A DNA stretch of 45,331 bases from Bryobacterales bacterium (GCA_025350625.1 JANXXL010000155.1:1-45331), one strand, 5' to 3'; positions 1 to 9,618 are shown, numbered from the stretch's first letter. Made by a program: numbers and translations. The notes: generated from the letters alone by a model not told the origin.

Positions 1-1
1 C

Positions 2-1105
2 AAACGGTTGCGACGCCCGCCGGACACGATCGCCACAGAACCCGCCCCCTTAGTGGTTGCATCTCCGGCGGTTGCGCCGCCGGCAATGGATCGGGCGATG
101 CATGAACCTTCGGCTGATACAGCGCACGATGCGGGCACCCCGAGCATGCAGTTTCGCGGCTTTTCCGATATCGATTACCGCGTCAGCGATCACGATCTGC
201 CGAGTACGTTTTCGCTCGGTCAATTTACCCTATTTATCACCAACCGTATCTCGGATCAATTCAGCGTCCTGGGAGAAGTGGTGATTGAGGCCGACGGCAC
301 TAACGCAGTGGGAGTGGATTTGGAGCGCCTGTTGTTCCGCTATACTCCCAACGACTATTTCAATTTGAGCGTCGGCCGCTATCATACCGGCATCGGCTAC
401 TACAGTACGGCTTTCCATCATTCCGCCTGGATGCAAACCACTATGGGCCGTCCGCTGCTCTTTGAGTTCGAGGACGGCGGCGGCATTTTGCCGATTCACA
501 ACGTGGGGCTGTCCGCCACCGGGCGTATACCCTCGGGCGCGCTGGGCCTGCACTATATCGCGGAAATCGGCAACGGGCGTACCTCTCGGTCTCCGTTACT
601 GGTAACCGTACAGAACAAGCAGGATGAAAACAACGGTAAGTCGGTAAATGTCGGGGTGTTGTCGCGTCCCAAGGCAATGCCGGGCTTTGAGGCCGGCGTT
701 TCGATCTATCATGACCGTCTCTACCCCGACAGCGGGCTCAATATCGTGCAGAACATCTTTTCCGCACACGCGATCTACGAGGGTCCCCGCTTCGAGTTTC
801 TGAATGAGGTGGTGGTTCTGCGCCACACGGTGGATTCCCTGCGTCGGGACTTCACGATTCCCGCCTTCTATTCCCAGATCTCCAAACCCTTCGGTAAGGT
901 GCGGCCGTACCTGCGCTATGAATACATAAACGTGCCGCGCGACGCGCCGTTTTTTGCCGACGTGGGCCTGCGCCACGGACCCATTGCCGGAATTCGCTAC
1001 GATTTCAGCGAATTCGCCGCGTATAAAATCGAGTATTTCCGCATTCTTCAACGGGAACTGCCGGCGATAAACGGGTTCCGGACTCAGGTGTCGTTTACTT
1101 TCTGA
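2..1105 (+). CDS. Outer-membrane beta-barrel (porin-like) protein, 5' partial
   Basis: The frame is open to the left edge, so the true start and the expected signal peptide lie outside the window; the first in-frame start-like codon is a TTG at 8. About 40 Pro/Ala-rich residues precede a domain of alternating hydrophobic and polar stretches rich in aromatic residues and Gly. It ends in Phe-Thr-Phe, a terminal aromatic typical of outer-membrane barrels. No enzyme motif was seen. Its stop overlaps the start of the downstream hybrid kinase by one base (TGATG), so the two are probably translated together. By inference it is a porin or surface barrel co-expressed with a sensor kinase. The exact family and substrate are unknown. 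Confidence 0.6.
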   Translation, partial: KRLRRPPDTIATEPAPLVVASPAVAPPAMDRAMHEPSADTAHDAGTPSMQFRGFSDIDYRVSDHDLPSTFSLGQFTLFITNRISDQFSVLGEVVIEADGTNAVGVDLERLLFRYTPNDYFNLSVGRYHTGIGYYSTAFHHSAWMQTTMGRPLLFEFEDGGGILPIHNVGLSATGRIPSGALGLHYIAEIGNGRTSRSPLLVTVQNKQDENNGKSVNVGVLSRPKAMPGFEAGVSIYHDRLYPDSGLNIVQNIFSAHAIYEGPRFEFLNEVVVLRHTVDSLRRDFTIPAFYSQISKPFGKVRPYLRYEYINVPRDAPFFADVGLRHGPIAGIRYDFSEFAAYKIEYFRILQRELPAINGFRTQVSFTF

Positions 1106-3507
1106 TGACCATCCGGCGACGACTCACGGTCTCCTACTTCGCCATCCTGATTTTGCTCGGAGGCAATCTCGCCATCTATTTCTGGGGAGACTGGAAACGC
1201 AGCGCGAGCTTTGAGGAGCTGCGCCGGGCCATCTCCCGGCAGCTCCTGATCAGCTCCATTCATCAGGAACTCAACGACGATCAAAAGCAGGTCACCCTGC
1301 TCAGCCAGATTACCGCGGACAGCGGAACCAGCGGCGTGTCGGCGGAAGAGATCGCACACTTCGAGAGCCGCCTCGACGCTCTCGGCGGCCAGATCCAGCG
1401 CATGATCTCGCTTTCCGATCGCCGTGGCAAGACCAAGATGGAAGCGTTCCAGAACTCGTTCACGCAATTGAGCGCGTCCTGGCGCATTTTCTATGAAAAC
1501 TTTGGACGAAACCAGTCGCGGGCCATCACCGAAGTGGCGGTCCGCGCCGAGCCTTTAAGCCAGAAAGTCATACAGGAGTTGCTGCCCCAGTTGCAGCAGG
1601 ACGAAAAGGACCGGGTCGAAACCGCCAGCGCCCAGTTCTACGAAGTGGCGCGCGTTACCGACCGCATCACGGTCCTTATATTCGGTATCTCCGGTCTCAT
1701 CGCCGGGATTCTGGCGCTGGTGGTATCGCGGCACTTCACGCGGGGCCTAGTGGCTCTGAAGGCCGGCGCCGATGCAGTGGGTGCAGGCAATCTGGAATAT
1801 CGCATCCCCGCTCTTCCGAGCGACGAACTGGGCGATCTGGCGATCACTTTTAATCACATGGCCGGGAGTCTCGATTCGGCTCGCGTCGAGCTCACCCGCG
1901 CCAATGCCGAGCTGGGCGAGCGTCAACGGGAATTGCAAACGCTAATGGAGACCGCGGAATCCGCCAATAATGCCAAGAGCCAGTTCCTCGCCAACATGAG
2001 TCATGAGTTGCGGACGCCCATGAACGCCATCATCGGTTACAGCGAGATGCTGGCCGAAGACGCCGAGGATCGCGGATTGGAGGTGTTCGTTCGCGACCTC
2101 GGAAAGATCAATACCGCCGGCAAGCAACTGCTCGCTTTGATCAACGATATTTTAGACCTCTCGAAGATCGAGGCCGGCCGGATGGACCTGTACCTCGAAA
2201 CCTTCGACATCCAGGAAATGCTGCAAGATATTTCCACCACCATGCAGCCGCTCATCGACAAGAATCTGAATCGGCTGGATGTAGAGGCGCCCGCCGCGAT
2301 CGGGCTCATGCACGCCGATCTCACCAAGGTACGGCAGGTGCTCTTCAACCTGCTCGGCAACGCCTCCAAGTTCACGCAATCCGGCGTGATTCGCCTGCTG
2401 GTTTCGCGCACGCCTGCGGACGATGGCGCGGAATGGCTCGAATTCAAGGTCGAGGATTCGGGTATCGGACTCAACCCCGAGCAAGCCGCCAAAGTGTTCG
2501 ATTCCTTTACCCAGGCGGACGCCTCCACTACCCGCAAATACGGCGGCACGGGACTGGGGCTCACCATCACCAAGAAGTTCTGCGAAATGATGGGTGGCGA
2601 CATCGGTGTCGCGAGCGAACCGGGCCGGGGAGCGACATTCACGGTTCGCCTGCCGGCCACAGTTGCCGATCAGCAGCCGGCTCCGGCTTCGCTCGACAAT
2701 CTGGCGACTGCGGTTGCCGATGTGCCCGTGCGCGAATCGAACGCCGCGGGAGGCCGCGCGGGCACTGTGCTAGTGATCGATGACGACCCGATCATCCAGG
2801 ATCTAATGGCGGCGTTTTTGCACAAAGAAGGCTATCAAGTAATGGTTGCCGGGGGCGGGGAAGAGGGACTGCGCCGAGCCCGCGAAGTGAAGCCCGACGT
2901 CATCACGCTCGACGTGGCCATGCCCAGCATGGACGGCTGGAGCGTTCTTTCGTCGCTCAAAGCGGACCCGCAGCTCGGCGGTATTCCCGTGATCATGCTG
3001 ACGATGGTCGACAACAAGACTATGGGTTACGCGTTAGGCGCTGCCGATTACATGACCAAACCTATCAACCGCGAGCGCCTGATCGCCGTGATTCGCAAAT
3101 ACAGCCGCCTGCGCACTGGACATAGTGTGTTGATCGTCGAAGACGACCCGGACACGCGCGATATCATCAAAACTACTCTCGAAAAGGACGGCTGGCAGGT
3201 GGAAACTGCCGAGAACGGCCGGGTCGCGCTGGAGCGAATCGCTGCCGCGATGCCGGGCCTGGTGCTCCTCGATCTCATGATGCCCGAGATGGACGGCTTG
3301 ACGTTCCTCGATGAATTCCGCCGTATACCCGCTGCTTGTGCAGTTCCGGTCGTCGTCCTCACCGCGAAGGACCTGACTTCGGACGAACGCCGCCATTTGA
3401 GCGGTTACGTCGAGCAGGTGGTGGGTAAGGGTGCGAGGACGGACTCGCTGCTGAAAGAAGTTCGGGAGCTGGTGGCGCAGCGGATGAAGCCCTCGCATCG
3501 TCAATAA
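1105..3507 (+). CDS. Hybrid sensor histidine kinase with HAMP and two receiver domains
   Basis: Membrane-bound sensor kinase of 800 residues. It has a TM helix at about 8-28, a helical periplasmic sensor of about 160 residues, a second TM at about 190-208, and HAMP at about 208-262. A short coiled coil leads to HisKA, with phospho-acceptor His300 in the SHELRTP motif. The HATPase domain shows the N box ([11 protein letters not shown]), the G1 motif DSGIG and the G2 motif GGTGLGL. Two C-terminal receivers follow, with phospho-acceptors Asp603 and Asp723, both with intact acidic pockets and the motif MPxMDG. This suits a multistep phosphorelay that needs a separate HPt; the HPt encoded near 8.8 kb is a candidate partner. 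The start overlaps the stop of the upstream barrel gene. The sensed signal is unknown. Confidence 0.93.
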   Translation: MTIRRRLTVSYFAILILLGGNLAIYFWGDWKRSASFEELRRAISRQLLISSIHQELNDDQKQVTLLSQITADSGTSGVSAEEIAHFESRLDALGGQIQRMISLSDRRGKTKMEAFQNSFTQLSASWRIFYENFGRNQSRAITEVAVRAEPLSQKVIQELLPQLQQDEKDRVETASAQFYEVARVTDRITVLIFGISGLIAGILALVVSRHFTRGLVALKAGADAVGAGNLEYRIPALPSDELGDLAITFNHMAGSLDSARVELTRANAELGERQRELQTLMETAESANNAKSQFLANMSHELRTPMNAIIGYSEMLAEDAEDRGLEVFVRDLGKINTAGKQLLALINDILDLSKIEAGRMDLYLETFDIQEMLQDISTTMQPLIDKNLNRLDVEAPAAIGLMHADLTKVRQVLFNLLGNASKFTQSGVIRLLVSRTPADDGAEWLEFKVEDSGIGLNPEQAAKVFDSFTQADASTTRKYGGTGLGLTITKKFCEMMGGDIGVASEPGRGATFTVRLPATVADQQPAPASLDNLATAVADVPVRESNAAGGRAGTVLVIDDDPIIQDLMAAFLHKEGYQVMVAGGGEEGLRRAREVKPDVITLDVAMPSMDGWSVLSSLKADPQLGGIPVIMLTMVDNKTMGYALGAADYMTKPINRERLIAVIRKYSRLRTGHSVLIVEDDPDTRDIIKTTLEKDGWQVETAENGRVALERIAAAMPGLVLLDLMMPEMDGLTFLDEFRRIPAACAVPVVVLTAKDLTSDERRHLSGYVEQVVGKGARTDSLLKEVRELVAQRMKPSHRQ

Positions 3508-3813
3508 TTCCTCGCTGCTGATTCAGAAAACGCAACAATGGCAGATTGCCAGAAGCCCGAGTCTCGGAAGCCTCCTCCGATCCACCCGTCATTTCTCCCG
3601 CGGCGTAACCATCGACTATGACGTGGCCTTTCAATCGTAGTTGACTGTATCTTACTCGGCTAAATTGGACGATACGGATTGCGAGGATGATCGGCGCATC
3701 ACCGAATCGGCCCGGATCGTTCTCAGACGGCCGTTGATTTTCCGCGGCCCCATGCAAGTTCAGTTGAAAAGCGGGTCGCCGCCAGTGTGAAATGAAGGGA
3801 AGTCGCGTTAGCC
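3508..3813. other. Intergenic stretch before the CHASE3 kinase
   Basis: About 306 bases without a convincing gene. The reverse-strand open frame across it starts inside the next kinase and ends inside the previous one, and looks like a shadow. A TTGACT at 3641-3646 resembles a -35 box, but the nearest AT-rich -10-like hexamer (TAAATT) is only 14 bases away, so I do not call a promoter. A purine-rich AAGGGA at 3795-3800 precedes the downstream TTG start by about 13 bases. Confidence 0.4.
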
Positions 3814-6228
3814 TTGAATCGTTGGATTCCACTCGCGTATGGGTCTGTGGCCCTGATTTTATTAATCGCAGGTGTGGGCGGCTATCAAGCGATGGTCGTG
3901 TCCAATCAAAGCGAACGATGGGTGTCGCACACGCACGAGGTGCTTGAACACCTCGGAGATTTGCAGCGCGAACTAGAGAGTATCCGGTCGGGCTACCACG
4001 GGTTTGCGCTAACCGGACAGGAATCCTTTCTCAAGTCCCACGACGCCAGCATATTAGAGATCGAACTCACTGAAGCAACCATCCGTAATTTGACAATCGA
4101 TAATCCCCGGCAACAGCCTCGGCTTCGAGCAATCGAAACGCTTGCAGGTCAGCAGATCCATTTCGGGGATCGAGTGGTTGGCCTGCGCCGCGCCCAGGGT
4201 TTGGAGGCGGCCGCGGATGCGATTCGCAAGGGAGAAGGGCGGCGGGTTCAGGAAGATCTAGCAAGGGTGGTCGGCGAAACCCGGGGCGAGGAACTGCGAT
4301 TGCTCGTGCTGCGCAATTCGGATGCGAAACGGCGCTTGAGACAGGCCAAGTTGGTGATGATCCTCGGAGTCGTCGTGGCCTTGTTTATGGCTGCTGCTTA
4401 TGTTTGGAGCGTAAAGCGCGAGATCCATGCACGCAGGTTTGCCGAGAACGAGCTACGGGAAGGTGAAGAGCGTTTCCGCACTTTGGCGAATAATATTTCC
4501 CAGTTGGCGTGGATGGCCGATGAAAAGGGCTGGATCTTCTGGTACAACGAGCGATGGTTCGACTATACCGGCACCACGTTGGAAGAGATGGCCGGCTGGG
4601 GGTGGGAAAAGGTGCATCACCCGGACCACCGGCAGCGGGTGGTGGACAAAATCTCACATTGTTTCCGCACGGGAGAGATCTGGGAAGACACGTTTCCCCT
4701 GCGCAGCCGCGATGGCGCCTACCGCTGGTTCCTCTCACGGGCCGTTCCGATCCGGGATCCGAACGGGAGTATCCTGCGCTGGTTTGGCACGAATACCGAC
4801 ATTACCGAGCGCAGGGAAGCAGAAAAGGAAGCTCTTCGCGTTGCCCTGGAACGCAAGGTCATGGAAGAGGAGCTATTCCTTCAGAAGGAACGCCTTGAGG
4901 CGGAACGCAAACTGCGCGAGAGCCAGGCCAGTTTTCGGTCCCTCGCCGATGCCATGCCTCAAATAGTCTTCACATCCAAGCCCGATGGCAGCCTGGATTA
5001 CTACAATGTCCGCTGGTACAACTACACGGGAATGACCTTCGAGCAGACTAAGGATTGGGGTTGGCGTCTGGTGATGCATCCGGATGACTTGCCAAACACC
5101 ATGAAGGCTTGGACCGGCGCCTTAAAGTCTGGCGAGCCCTTCGCGGTCGAATATCGTTTCAAAAGGGCTAGCGACGGTGTTTATCGGTGGCATTTGGGAC
5201 AAGGGAGTCCCATTCGAAACTCGCAAGGAGCTGTGGAGCGATGGTTCGGCACGTGCACTGACATTGAGGATTACAAGGCAGCTGAGAACAAAATTAGAAC
5301 TATGAATGACGAGCTCGAGGAACGCGTTCGCGATCGTACCGCAGACCTCGACCAAAGCCTCCAGCAACTGGCCGCGGTGAATGTGAAACTGAAGGACTCC
5401 TCCTCCATGCTGGAGCGTAGCAATCGCGAGTTACAGGACTTCGCGTCTGTGGCTTCTCACGACCTACAGGAACCCTTGCGGAAAGTTCAGGCCTTCGGAG
5501 ACCGGCTGAAAACTATGTGCGACGGGGCGTTGAACGTGGAAGCCAGCGACAATCTGGATCGAATGTTGAATGCCACCAGGCGGATGCAGTCCTTAATTCA
5601 AGATCTGTTGAAATTCGCCCGGGTCACTAGCCAGGCGAGTCCCTTCCTGCCGGTGGATCTGGCGCAGGTAACGCGAGACGTGCTGTCTGATCTTGAAGTG
5701 CGAATTGCTGAAACCAACGCTCAGGTGGAGGTAGGTAATCTGCCGACGATTGAGGCGGATGCCGTCCAGATTCGCCAACTCTTGCAGAATCTCATTGGAA
5801 ACGCACTGAAGTTTCACCAAAAGGGAAAGCGGCCGGAAGTTCGGGTGTCCGCTAATCAGGCCGGTTCCGAGCACACGAAGGGTGGCATCTTGCAACTGGT
5901 CGTCGCAGACAACGGCATCGGTTTTGACGAGAAATACCTGGACCGGATCTTCACAATGTTCCAAAGGTTGCACAGCCGGGCCGAATACGAAGGGACGGGA
6001 ATGGGCCTAGCTATCTGCCGCAAGATCGCCCAACGACATGGGGGAGAAATTAGCGCCACAAGTACCCTTGGGCAAGGAACCTCGTTTCTTGTCACCCTTC
6101 CGGTTCGACACATTGTCGAAAACACAGTTCAAATTCTTGACGGCAAAGCCGATAGAAGCATCGAGATGCTGAATGCTGCGGTCAACGCGAATCCACGCGC
6201 GATCTCCATTCGCGGAAAGCTTTTGTGA
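3814..6228 (+). CDS. CHASE3-PAS-PAS sensor histidine kinase
   Basis: Membrane sensor kinase of 804 residues. TM1 (about 4-26) is followed by a helical extracytoplasmic domain of CHASE3 type (about 30-170, including the typical GYHGFALTGQE segment) and TM2 (about 178-198). PAS domain 1 (about 218-335) and PAS domain 2 (about 370-490) both contain the WFGTxTDI segment of PAS_3-type folds and are joined by a charged coiled coil. A second coiled coil leads to a phytochrome-type HisKA domain with His549 in ASHDLQEPLRK, then HATPase with DNGIGF and GTGMGLAIC. There is no receiver; the partner is probably the small response regulator whose GTG start overlaps this stop (GTGA). The start must be TTG at 3814 because a stop (3793-3795) lies just upstream in frame. 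Confidence 0.92.
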   Translation: MNRWIPLAYGSVALILLIAGVGGYQAMVVSNQSERWVSHTHEVLEHLGDLQRELESIRSGYHGFALTGQESFLKSHDASILEIELTEATIRNLTIDNPRQQPRLRAIETLAGQQIHFGDRVVGLRRAQGLEAAADAIRKGEGRRVQEDLARVVGETRGEELRLLVLRNSDAKRRLRQAKLVMILGVVVALFMAAAYVWSVKREIHARRFAENELREGEERFRTLANNISQLAWMADEKGWIFWYNERWFDYTGTTLEEMAGWGWEKVHHPDHRQRVVDKISHCFRTGEIWEDTFPLRSRDGAYRWFLSRAVPIRDPNGSILRWFGTNTDITERREAEKEALRVALERKVMEEELFLQKERLEAERKLRESQASFRSLADAMPQIVFTSKPDGSLDYYNVRWYNYTGMTFEQTKDWGWRLVMHPDDLPNTMKAWTGALKSGEPFAVEYRFKRASDGVYRWHLGQGSPIRNSQGAVERWFGTCTDIEDYKAAENKIRTMNDELEERVRDRTADLDQSLQQLAAVNVKLKDSSSMLERSNRELQDFASVASHDLQEPLRKVQAFGDRLKTMCDGALNVEASDNLDRMLNATRRMQSLIQDLLKFARVTSQASPFLPVDLAQVTRDVLSDLEVRIAETNAQVEVGNLPTIEADAVQIRQLLQNLIGNALKFHQKGKRPEVRVSANQAGSEHTKGGILQLVVADNGIGFDEKYLDRIFTMFQRLHSRAEYEGTGMGLAICRKIAQRHGGEISATSTLGQGTSFLVTLPVRHIVENTVQILDGKADRSIEMLNAAVNANPRAISIRGKLL

Positions 6229-6686
6229 AAACGAACAGCCGCCCGATGGTTATCCTGATGGCCGACGACGACGAAGACGATCGCCTGTTGGCGGCCGACG
6301 CTTTGCTGGGTTCCAAACTGGCAAACAAGTTGATCACGGTCAACGACGGCGAAGAATTGATGGATTACTTGCATCACAGGGGAAAATACGCGCCTCCGGC
6401 GATCTCACCCCGGCCCGGTCTGGTGTTACTAGATCTAAACATGCCTAGAAAGGACGGTCGTGAGGCGATGCGGGAAATAAAGTCCGATCCCAAACTGCGT
6501 TCCATTCCAGTGGTTATTCTGACTACTTCGAAGGAAGAAGAGGACATCGAACGCGGTTATGACCTGGGCGCGAATTCATTCATCACGAAACCGGTGACTT
6601 TCGATGGGCTCCTGGAGTCCTTAAGGGTGGCCACTGAGTATTGGTTCCAAGTTGTCCAGCTTCCCCACGGAAATAAAGAGCCCTAG
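6225..6686 (+). CDS. Rcp1-type single-domain response regulator
   Basis: A 153-residue stand-alone receiver of the Rcp1 subfamily, which typically serves phytochrome-type kinases. The acidic pocket is MADDDEDDR, the phospho-acceptor is Asp70 in LLDLNMPRKDG, the switch Thr lies in VVILTTSKEEEDI, and the conserved Lys-Pro is in FITKPV. There is no output domain, so it must act by protein contact or pass phosphate on. The GTG start overlaps the upstream kinase stop by 4 bases, strong evidence of a cognate pair and translational coupling. The next gene begins one base after its stop. Confidence 0.93.
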   Translation: MKTNSRPMVILMADDDEDDRLLAADALLGSKLANKLITVNDGEELMDYLHHRGKYAPPAISPRPGLVLLDLNMPRKDGREAMREIKSDPKLRSIPVVILTTSKEEEDIERGYDLGANSFITKPVTFDGLLESLRVATEYWFQVVQLPHGNKEP

Positions 6687-6687
6687 C

Positions 6688-8739
6688 ATGGAAGAAGCGA
6701 CGGCAGTTCGCGTGCTGCTGGTGGATGACGACGAAGACGAATACGTCATCGTCGGCGGTCTGCTCCAGGTTACTGGCTCGGATCGCTTCCGTTTGAGCTG
6801 GGCATCGACATACGAGCAGGGTCTCGAATCGATCCAGTCGGAGTTGTGCGATGTCTGCTTGGTGGACTACCGTCTGGGGGGCCGGACGGGGCTGGATCTG
6901 TTGCAGGAAATAACCGCCCGCCCTAACCATCCTCAAGTCATCCTGTTAACCGGCGAAGGAGATCGCAGCGTAGACGTTACCGCGACGAAAGCGGGCGCGG
7001 CGGATTACCTGGTCAAGGGCGGGCTGACGTCCGCGGCCCTCGAACGGTCGATCCGGTACGCCGTCGAACGTGGACACATCCTGAAGGCATTGCGGGACGC
7101 GAGTGAATTGGCGCAGTCTATGAATCTTGCCAAGAGTGCTTTCTTGGCTACCATCAGTCATGAGATACGGACCCCGATGCACGCCATTCTTGGAATGGCC
7201 GACATGTTGTGGGAATCGCCTCTGGATGCCGATCAAAGGCAGTATGTGGAGGTGTTCCGGCGAGCGGGTTCCGGATTGCTGAAGCTGATCAACGATATTC
7301 TCGACCTGTCGAAGATCGAGGCAGGTCACCTCGAATTGGAGCGGGTGGAGTTCGACTTGGAAGAGACGGTGGATCAGGTGATCGAATTGGCCGCTGTGAA
7401 GGCGCGCGCCAAAGGTCTGGTCCTGATGTCCCATTTGTTGCCGGGCGTCGCGACCTCCCTGATCGGCGATCCTACGCGCCTCACACAGGTGCTGACCAAT
7501 TTGCTCGGGAACGCCCTAAAGTTTACCGCTTCGGGCGAAATCATCCTTACCGCCAGGAACCAGGCGGCCGGTAAATCCGGCGAAATCGAGTTTTCTGTTT
7601 CAGACACGGGCATTGGAATTCCGGCGGATAAGCTCGACAAGATCTTTGAGGATTTTACGCAAGCGGAAGCCGCTACCGCCCGCAGGTATGGAGGAACGGG
7701 CCTGGGCCTTGGAATCAGCCGCCGGCTGGTAGAGGCCATGGGGGGAAGCCTGACGGCATCCAGCCGCGACGGCATCGGGAGTACTTTCCGCTTCATCGCC
7801 AAGTTCGAAGTGACGCAAACCAAATCCCGCGAGGCCCCTGATGCCTACGCCGACGTGGGCGGCAAACGGGTGCTCCTGATCGACGCCACCACCACAAGCA
7901 GGCTAATCCTATCGGAAACGTTCGAGGCCTGGGGGCTAAGCTGTGACGCGTTTCAGTCGACGAGCGAGGCGCTGTCCCATCTTCGCGAATCGATGGCCGG
8001 TGAACATCCTCATTCGCTGGTCGTGATGGAAAACGAAGTTCCCAGCATAGACGGCTTCGATGTACCTGCTGAAATCAGCCGGATCGCGGGAAGCGTCCCG
8101 GTATTGGTGCTCGGGTCGGATGCCCGCCCAGCGAAGTCGGGGTTGGCGCGATATGCTATGAAACCAGTATCGCGTGCGCGGTTGCTGCGCATGGTACGTG
8201 AGGCTTTGAGAACAGGAGAGGCGCAGGAATGCCAGCCCACCACCGCCCCAGCGGGGCACCGTGAACAGCGGGCGGTGCACCCGGCGAGAATCCTTATTGC
8301 CGACGATTCGCCCGACAACCAATTGCTGATTCAGGCGTATTTGAGGAACCGGCCGTATCAGCTAACTTTTGCGGAGGATGGCCAAGCGGCGTTGGATCGG
8401 TTTGCACGTTCCAGATTCGATTTGATCTTAATGGATGTGCAAATGCCAGGAATGGACGGTCTGACCGCCACCCGCGCTATCCGCGCGATGGAGCAGGAGC
8501 GGCGAGTGTCGCGCACTCCTATTCTTGCGATGACAGCGAACGGCAGCTTGGAGGACGTGAAAAGAAGCCTCAATGCTGGCTGCGATGCTCACCTGTCCAA
8601 GCCCACCTCAAAACTGGAACTCCTCCATGCCATAGAAATGTACCGGCAGCCGGGACAAATTTTTAATAAAGAGTCTCCTTGTGAACCGATACCAATCGAG
8701 GCACCGCCAGGCTTGAGGACATCGTCCCGGGCTATCTAG
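6688..8739 (+). CDS. Soluble hybrid kinase: REC-HisKA-HATPase-pseudoREC-REC
   Basis: Cytoplasmic hybrid kinase of 683 residues with no TM helix. Domains in order: N-terminal receiver (Asp60 in LVDYRLGG), HisKA (His158 in ISHEIRTPMHAILG), HATPase (LTNLLGNALKF, DTGIGIP, GGTGLGLGI), a degenerate receiver (about 390-500) in which the phospho-acceptor is Glu448 and the second pocket acid is missing, and a canonical receiver (Asp583 in LMDVQMPGMDG, followed by MTAN and KPTS). ATG at 6688 is preferred over an upstream TTG (6652) because AAAGAG sits 7 bases before it and it avoids a 35-base overlap. After the final receiver the frame runs a few residues into a linker and stops, while an HPt domain continues in the -1 frame. 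The intact ancestor was probably REC-HK-REC-REC-HPt. Confidence 0.9.
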   Translation: MEEATAVRVLLVDDDEDEYVIVGGLLQVTGSDRFRLSWASTYEQGLESIQSELCDVCLVDYRLGGRTGLDLLQEITARPNHPQVILLTGEGDRSVDVTATKAGAADYLVKGGLTSAALERSIRYAVERGHILKALRDASELAQSMNLAKSAFLATISHEIRTPMHAILGMADMLWESPLDADQRQYVEVFRRAGSGLLKLINDILDLSKIEAGHLELERVEFDLEETVDQVIELAAVKARAKGLVLMSHLLPGVATSLIGDPTRLTQVLTNLLGNALKFTASGEIILTARNQAAGKSGEIEFSVSDTGIGIPADKLDKIFEDFTQAEAATARRYGGTGLGLGISRRLVEAMGGSLTASSRDGIGSTFRFIAKFEVTQTKSREAPDAYADVGGKRVLLIDATTTSRLILSETFEAWGLSCDAFQSTSEALSHLRESMAGEHPHSLVVMENEVPSIDGFDVPAEISRIAGSVPVLVLGSDARPAKSGLARYAMKPVSRARLLRMVREALRTGEAQECQPTTAPAGHREQRAVHPARILIADDSPDNQLLIQAYLRNRPYQLTFAEDGQAALDRFARSRFDLILMDVQMPGMDGLTATRAIRAMEQERRVSRTPILAMTANGSLEDVKRSLNAGCDAHLSKPTSKLELLHAIEMYRQPGQIFNKESPCEPIPIEAPPGLRTSSRAI

Positions 8740-8765
8740 CGAATTGCACAAAGGATGTTCCGGAA

Positions 8766-8975
8766 ATGTTCAATCTCCTGGCCGCATCCGACTTTTCGCG
8801 CGTGGCGGTGTTATCCCATCAACTGAAAAGGACCGGCGAAGGATATGGCTTTGCGGAAATCAGCCGGCTTGGCGCGGCGTTGGAACAGTTCGCGCGCGAA
8901 AAGGATAGCGTAGCCCTGCGTTCCCACATGACTGAGCTTGGAGACTATCTCAACAAGGTGCGGTTGGTCGCGTGA
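8766..8975 (+). CDS. Frame-displaced histidine phosphotransfer (HPt) domain
   Basis: Codes for the core of an HPt domain. His18 in LSHQLKRTGEGYGF matches the HPt phospho-histidine helix, and the helix after it (LGAALEQFAREKD) fits the four-helix bundle. As a free ORF from ATG 8766 it has only 69 residues and lacks the N-terminal helices. The same frame stays open back to 8685 and encodes a fitting helix (LEDIVPGYLANCTKDVPEM), but that part has no start codon and overlaps the end of the hybrid kinase in another frame. The most economical reading is that the domain was fused to the upstream kinase and is now separated by a -1 shift around 8700-8712, through mutation, assembly error or recoding. 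See findings. Confidence 0.7.
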   Translation: MFNLLAASDFSRVAVLSHQLKRTGEGYGFAEISRLGAALEQFAREKDSVALRSHMTELGDYLNKVRLVA

Positions 8976-9252
8976 ACCCCATAATCCACATTCTTTCAAT
9001 CTGGTCGAAAACCAAGAACACACCTACAAAAGGTGACGTGGTTCTTGCCACGGGTGGCTTGGAACGGCCAAAATGAACGAGTGCTGACCGGCGTTGATGA
9101 GCTGAAGTGGATGGGTCATCGCATAGGGTTCGTTTACAAGACCGGGGCGAGTTTCCCGGCACCTTCTTCGCGCGGCTCGGTAAGCCGCCCTAACCGGCAT
9201 CTGCGAAACGATGGACGCTGAGCGCGGAGATCGAAAATAAATAAGACAAAAT
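8976..9252. other. Intergenic stretch downstream of tmRNA
   Basis: About 277 bases between the HPt fragment and the tmRNA 3' end. The short open frames here cross the tmRNA or have no recognisable content. No clear hairpin plus T-run terminator was found on either strand. Confidence 0.35.
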
Positions 9253-9608
9253 TGGTGGAGGCGGCGGGAGTTGAACCCGCGTCCGAGAAAGTCAATCGCA
9301 AAAAGACTACGTGCGTTTCCGGTTCGGTATTTTTCGTCCACCCCATGCGGAACCGGCAAGAGGGGGATGGCTTAGCCTGATTGATCTCGGCTTTCAGCTC
9401 CAGACGGAAGCCTTAGGCCTATCCTGCAAGATGACGCTCTTAGGACCGGTGCAGGCCCACGACCCCAGAGCGGCAGCCTAATTAATTAAGCTGCGTATGC
9501 GAACTGCTGATTATTGGCAGTTGTTGTTTTCCGATCGTTTTACGGGAGCTCGGAACCCGGCACGACTTCCCACGACGGATGCAATCCCGTCGAATCCGTT
9601 GCGCCCCC
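9253..9608 (-). ncRNA. ssrA: Transfer-messenger RNA (tmRNA)
   Basis: On the minus strand the RNA starts GGGGGCGCAACGGATTCGAC, the conserved tmRNA 5' end, and finishes with a T-arm containing GGTTCAACTCCC, then CGCCTCC and an encoded CCA. The 5' GGGGGCG pairs with 3' CGCCTCC over seven bases with a G-U at the third pair, as in the tmRNA acceptor stem. An internal reading frame at 9518-9486 reads GCC then N-N-Q-Q-F-A-Y-A-A and TAA, giving the tag (A)ANNQQFAYAA. It ends in the small, apolar residues that ClpXP-type proteases recognise. Length is 356 nt, normal for a one-piece tmRNA. It rescues stalled ribosomes and tags the nascent protein for degradation. A clpS-like gene starts 27 bp away on the other strand. 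Confidence 0.96.
9486..9518 (-). other. tmRNA proteolysis-tag reading frame
   Basis: Eleven codons including TAA on the minus strand: A-N-N-Q-Q-F-A-Y-A-A. The resume codon appears to be GCC after ACAACAACT. It is assigned by working back from the TAA and from the A-A ending typical of tags; the exact resume position is inferred. Confidence 0.75.
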
Positions 9609-9618
9609 TTTCCATTTC

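Noticed and set aside
9253-9290. tRNA-like T-arm and CCA end
   Set aside because: It is the 3' part of tmRNA; the matching 5' end is 320 bases away and no anticodon arm is present.
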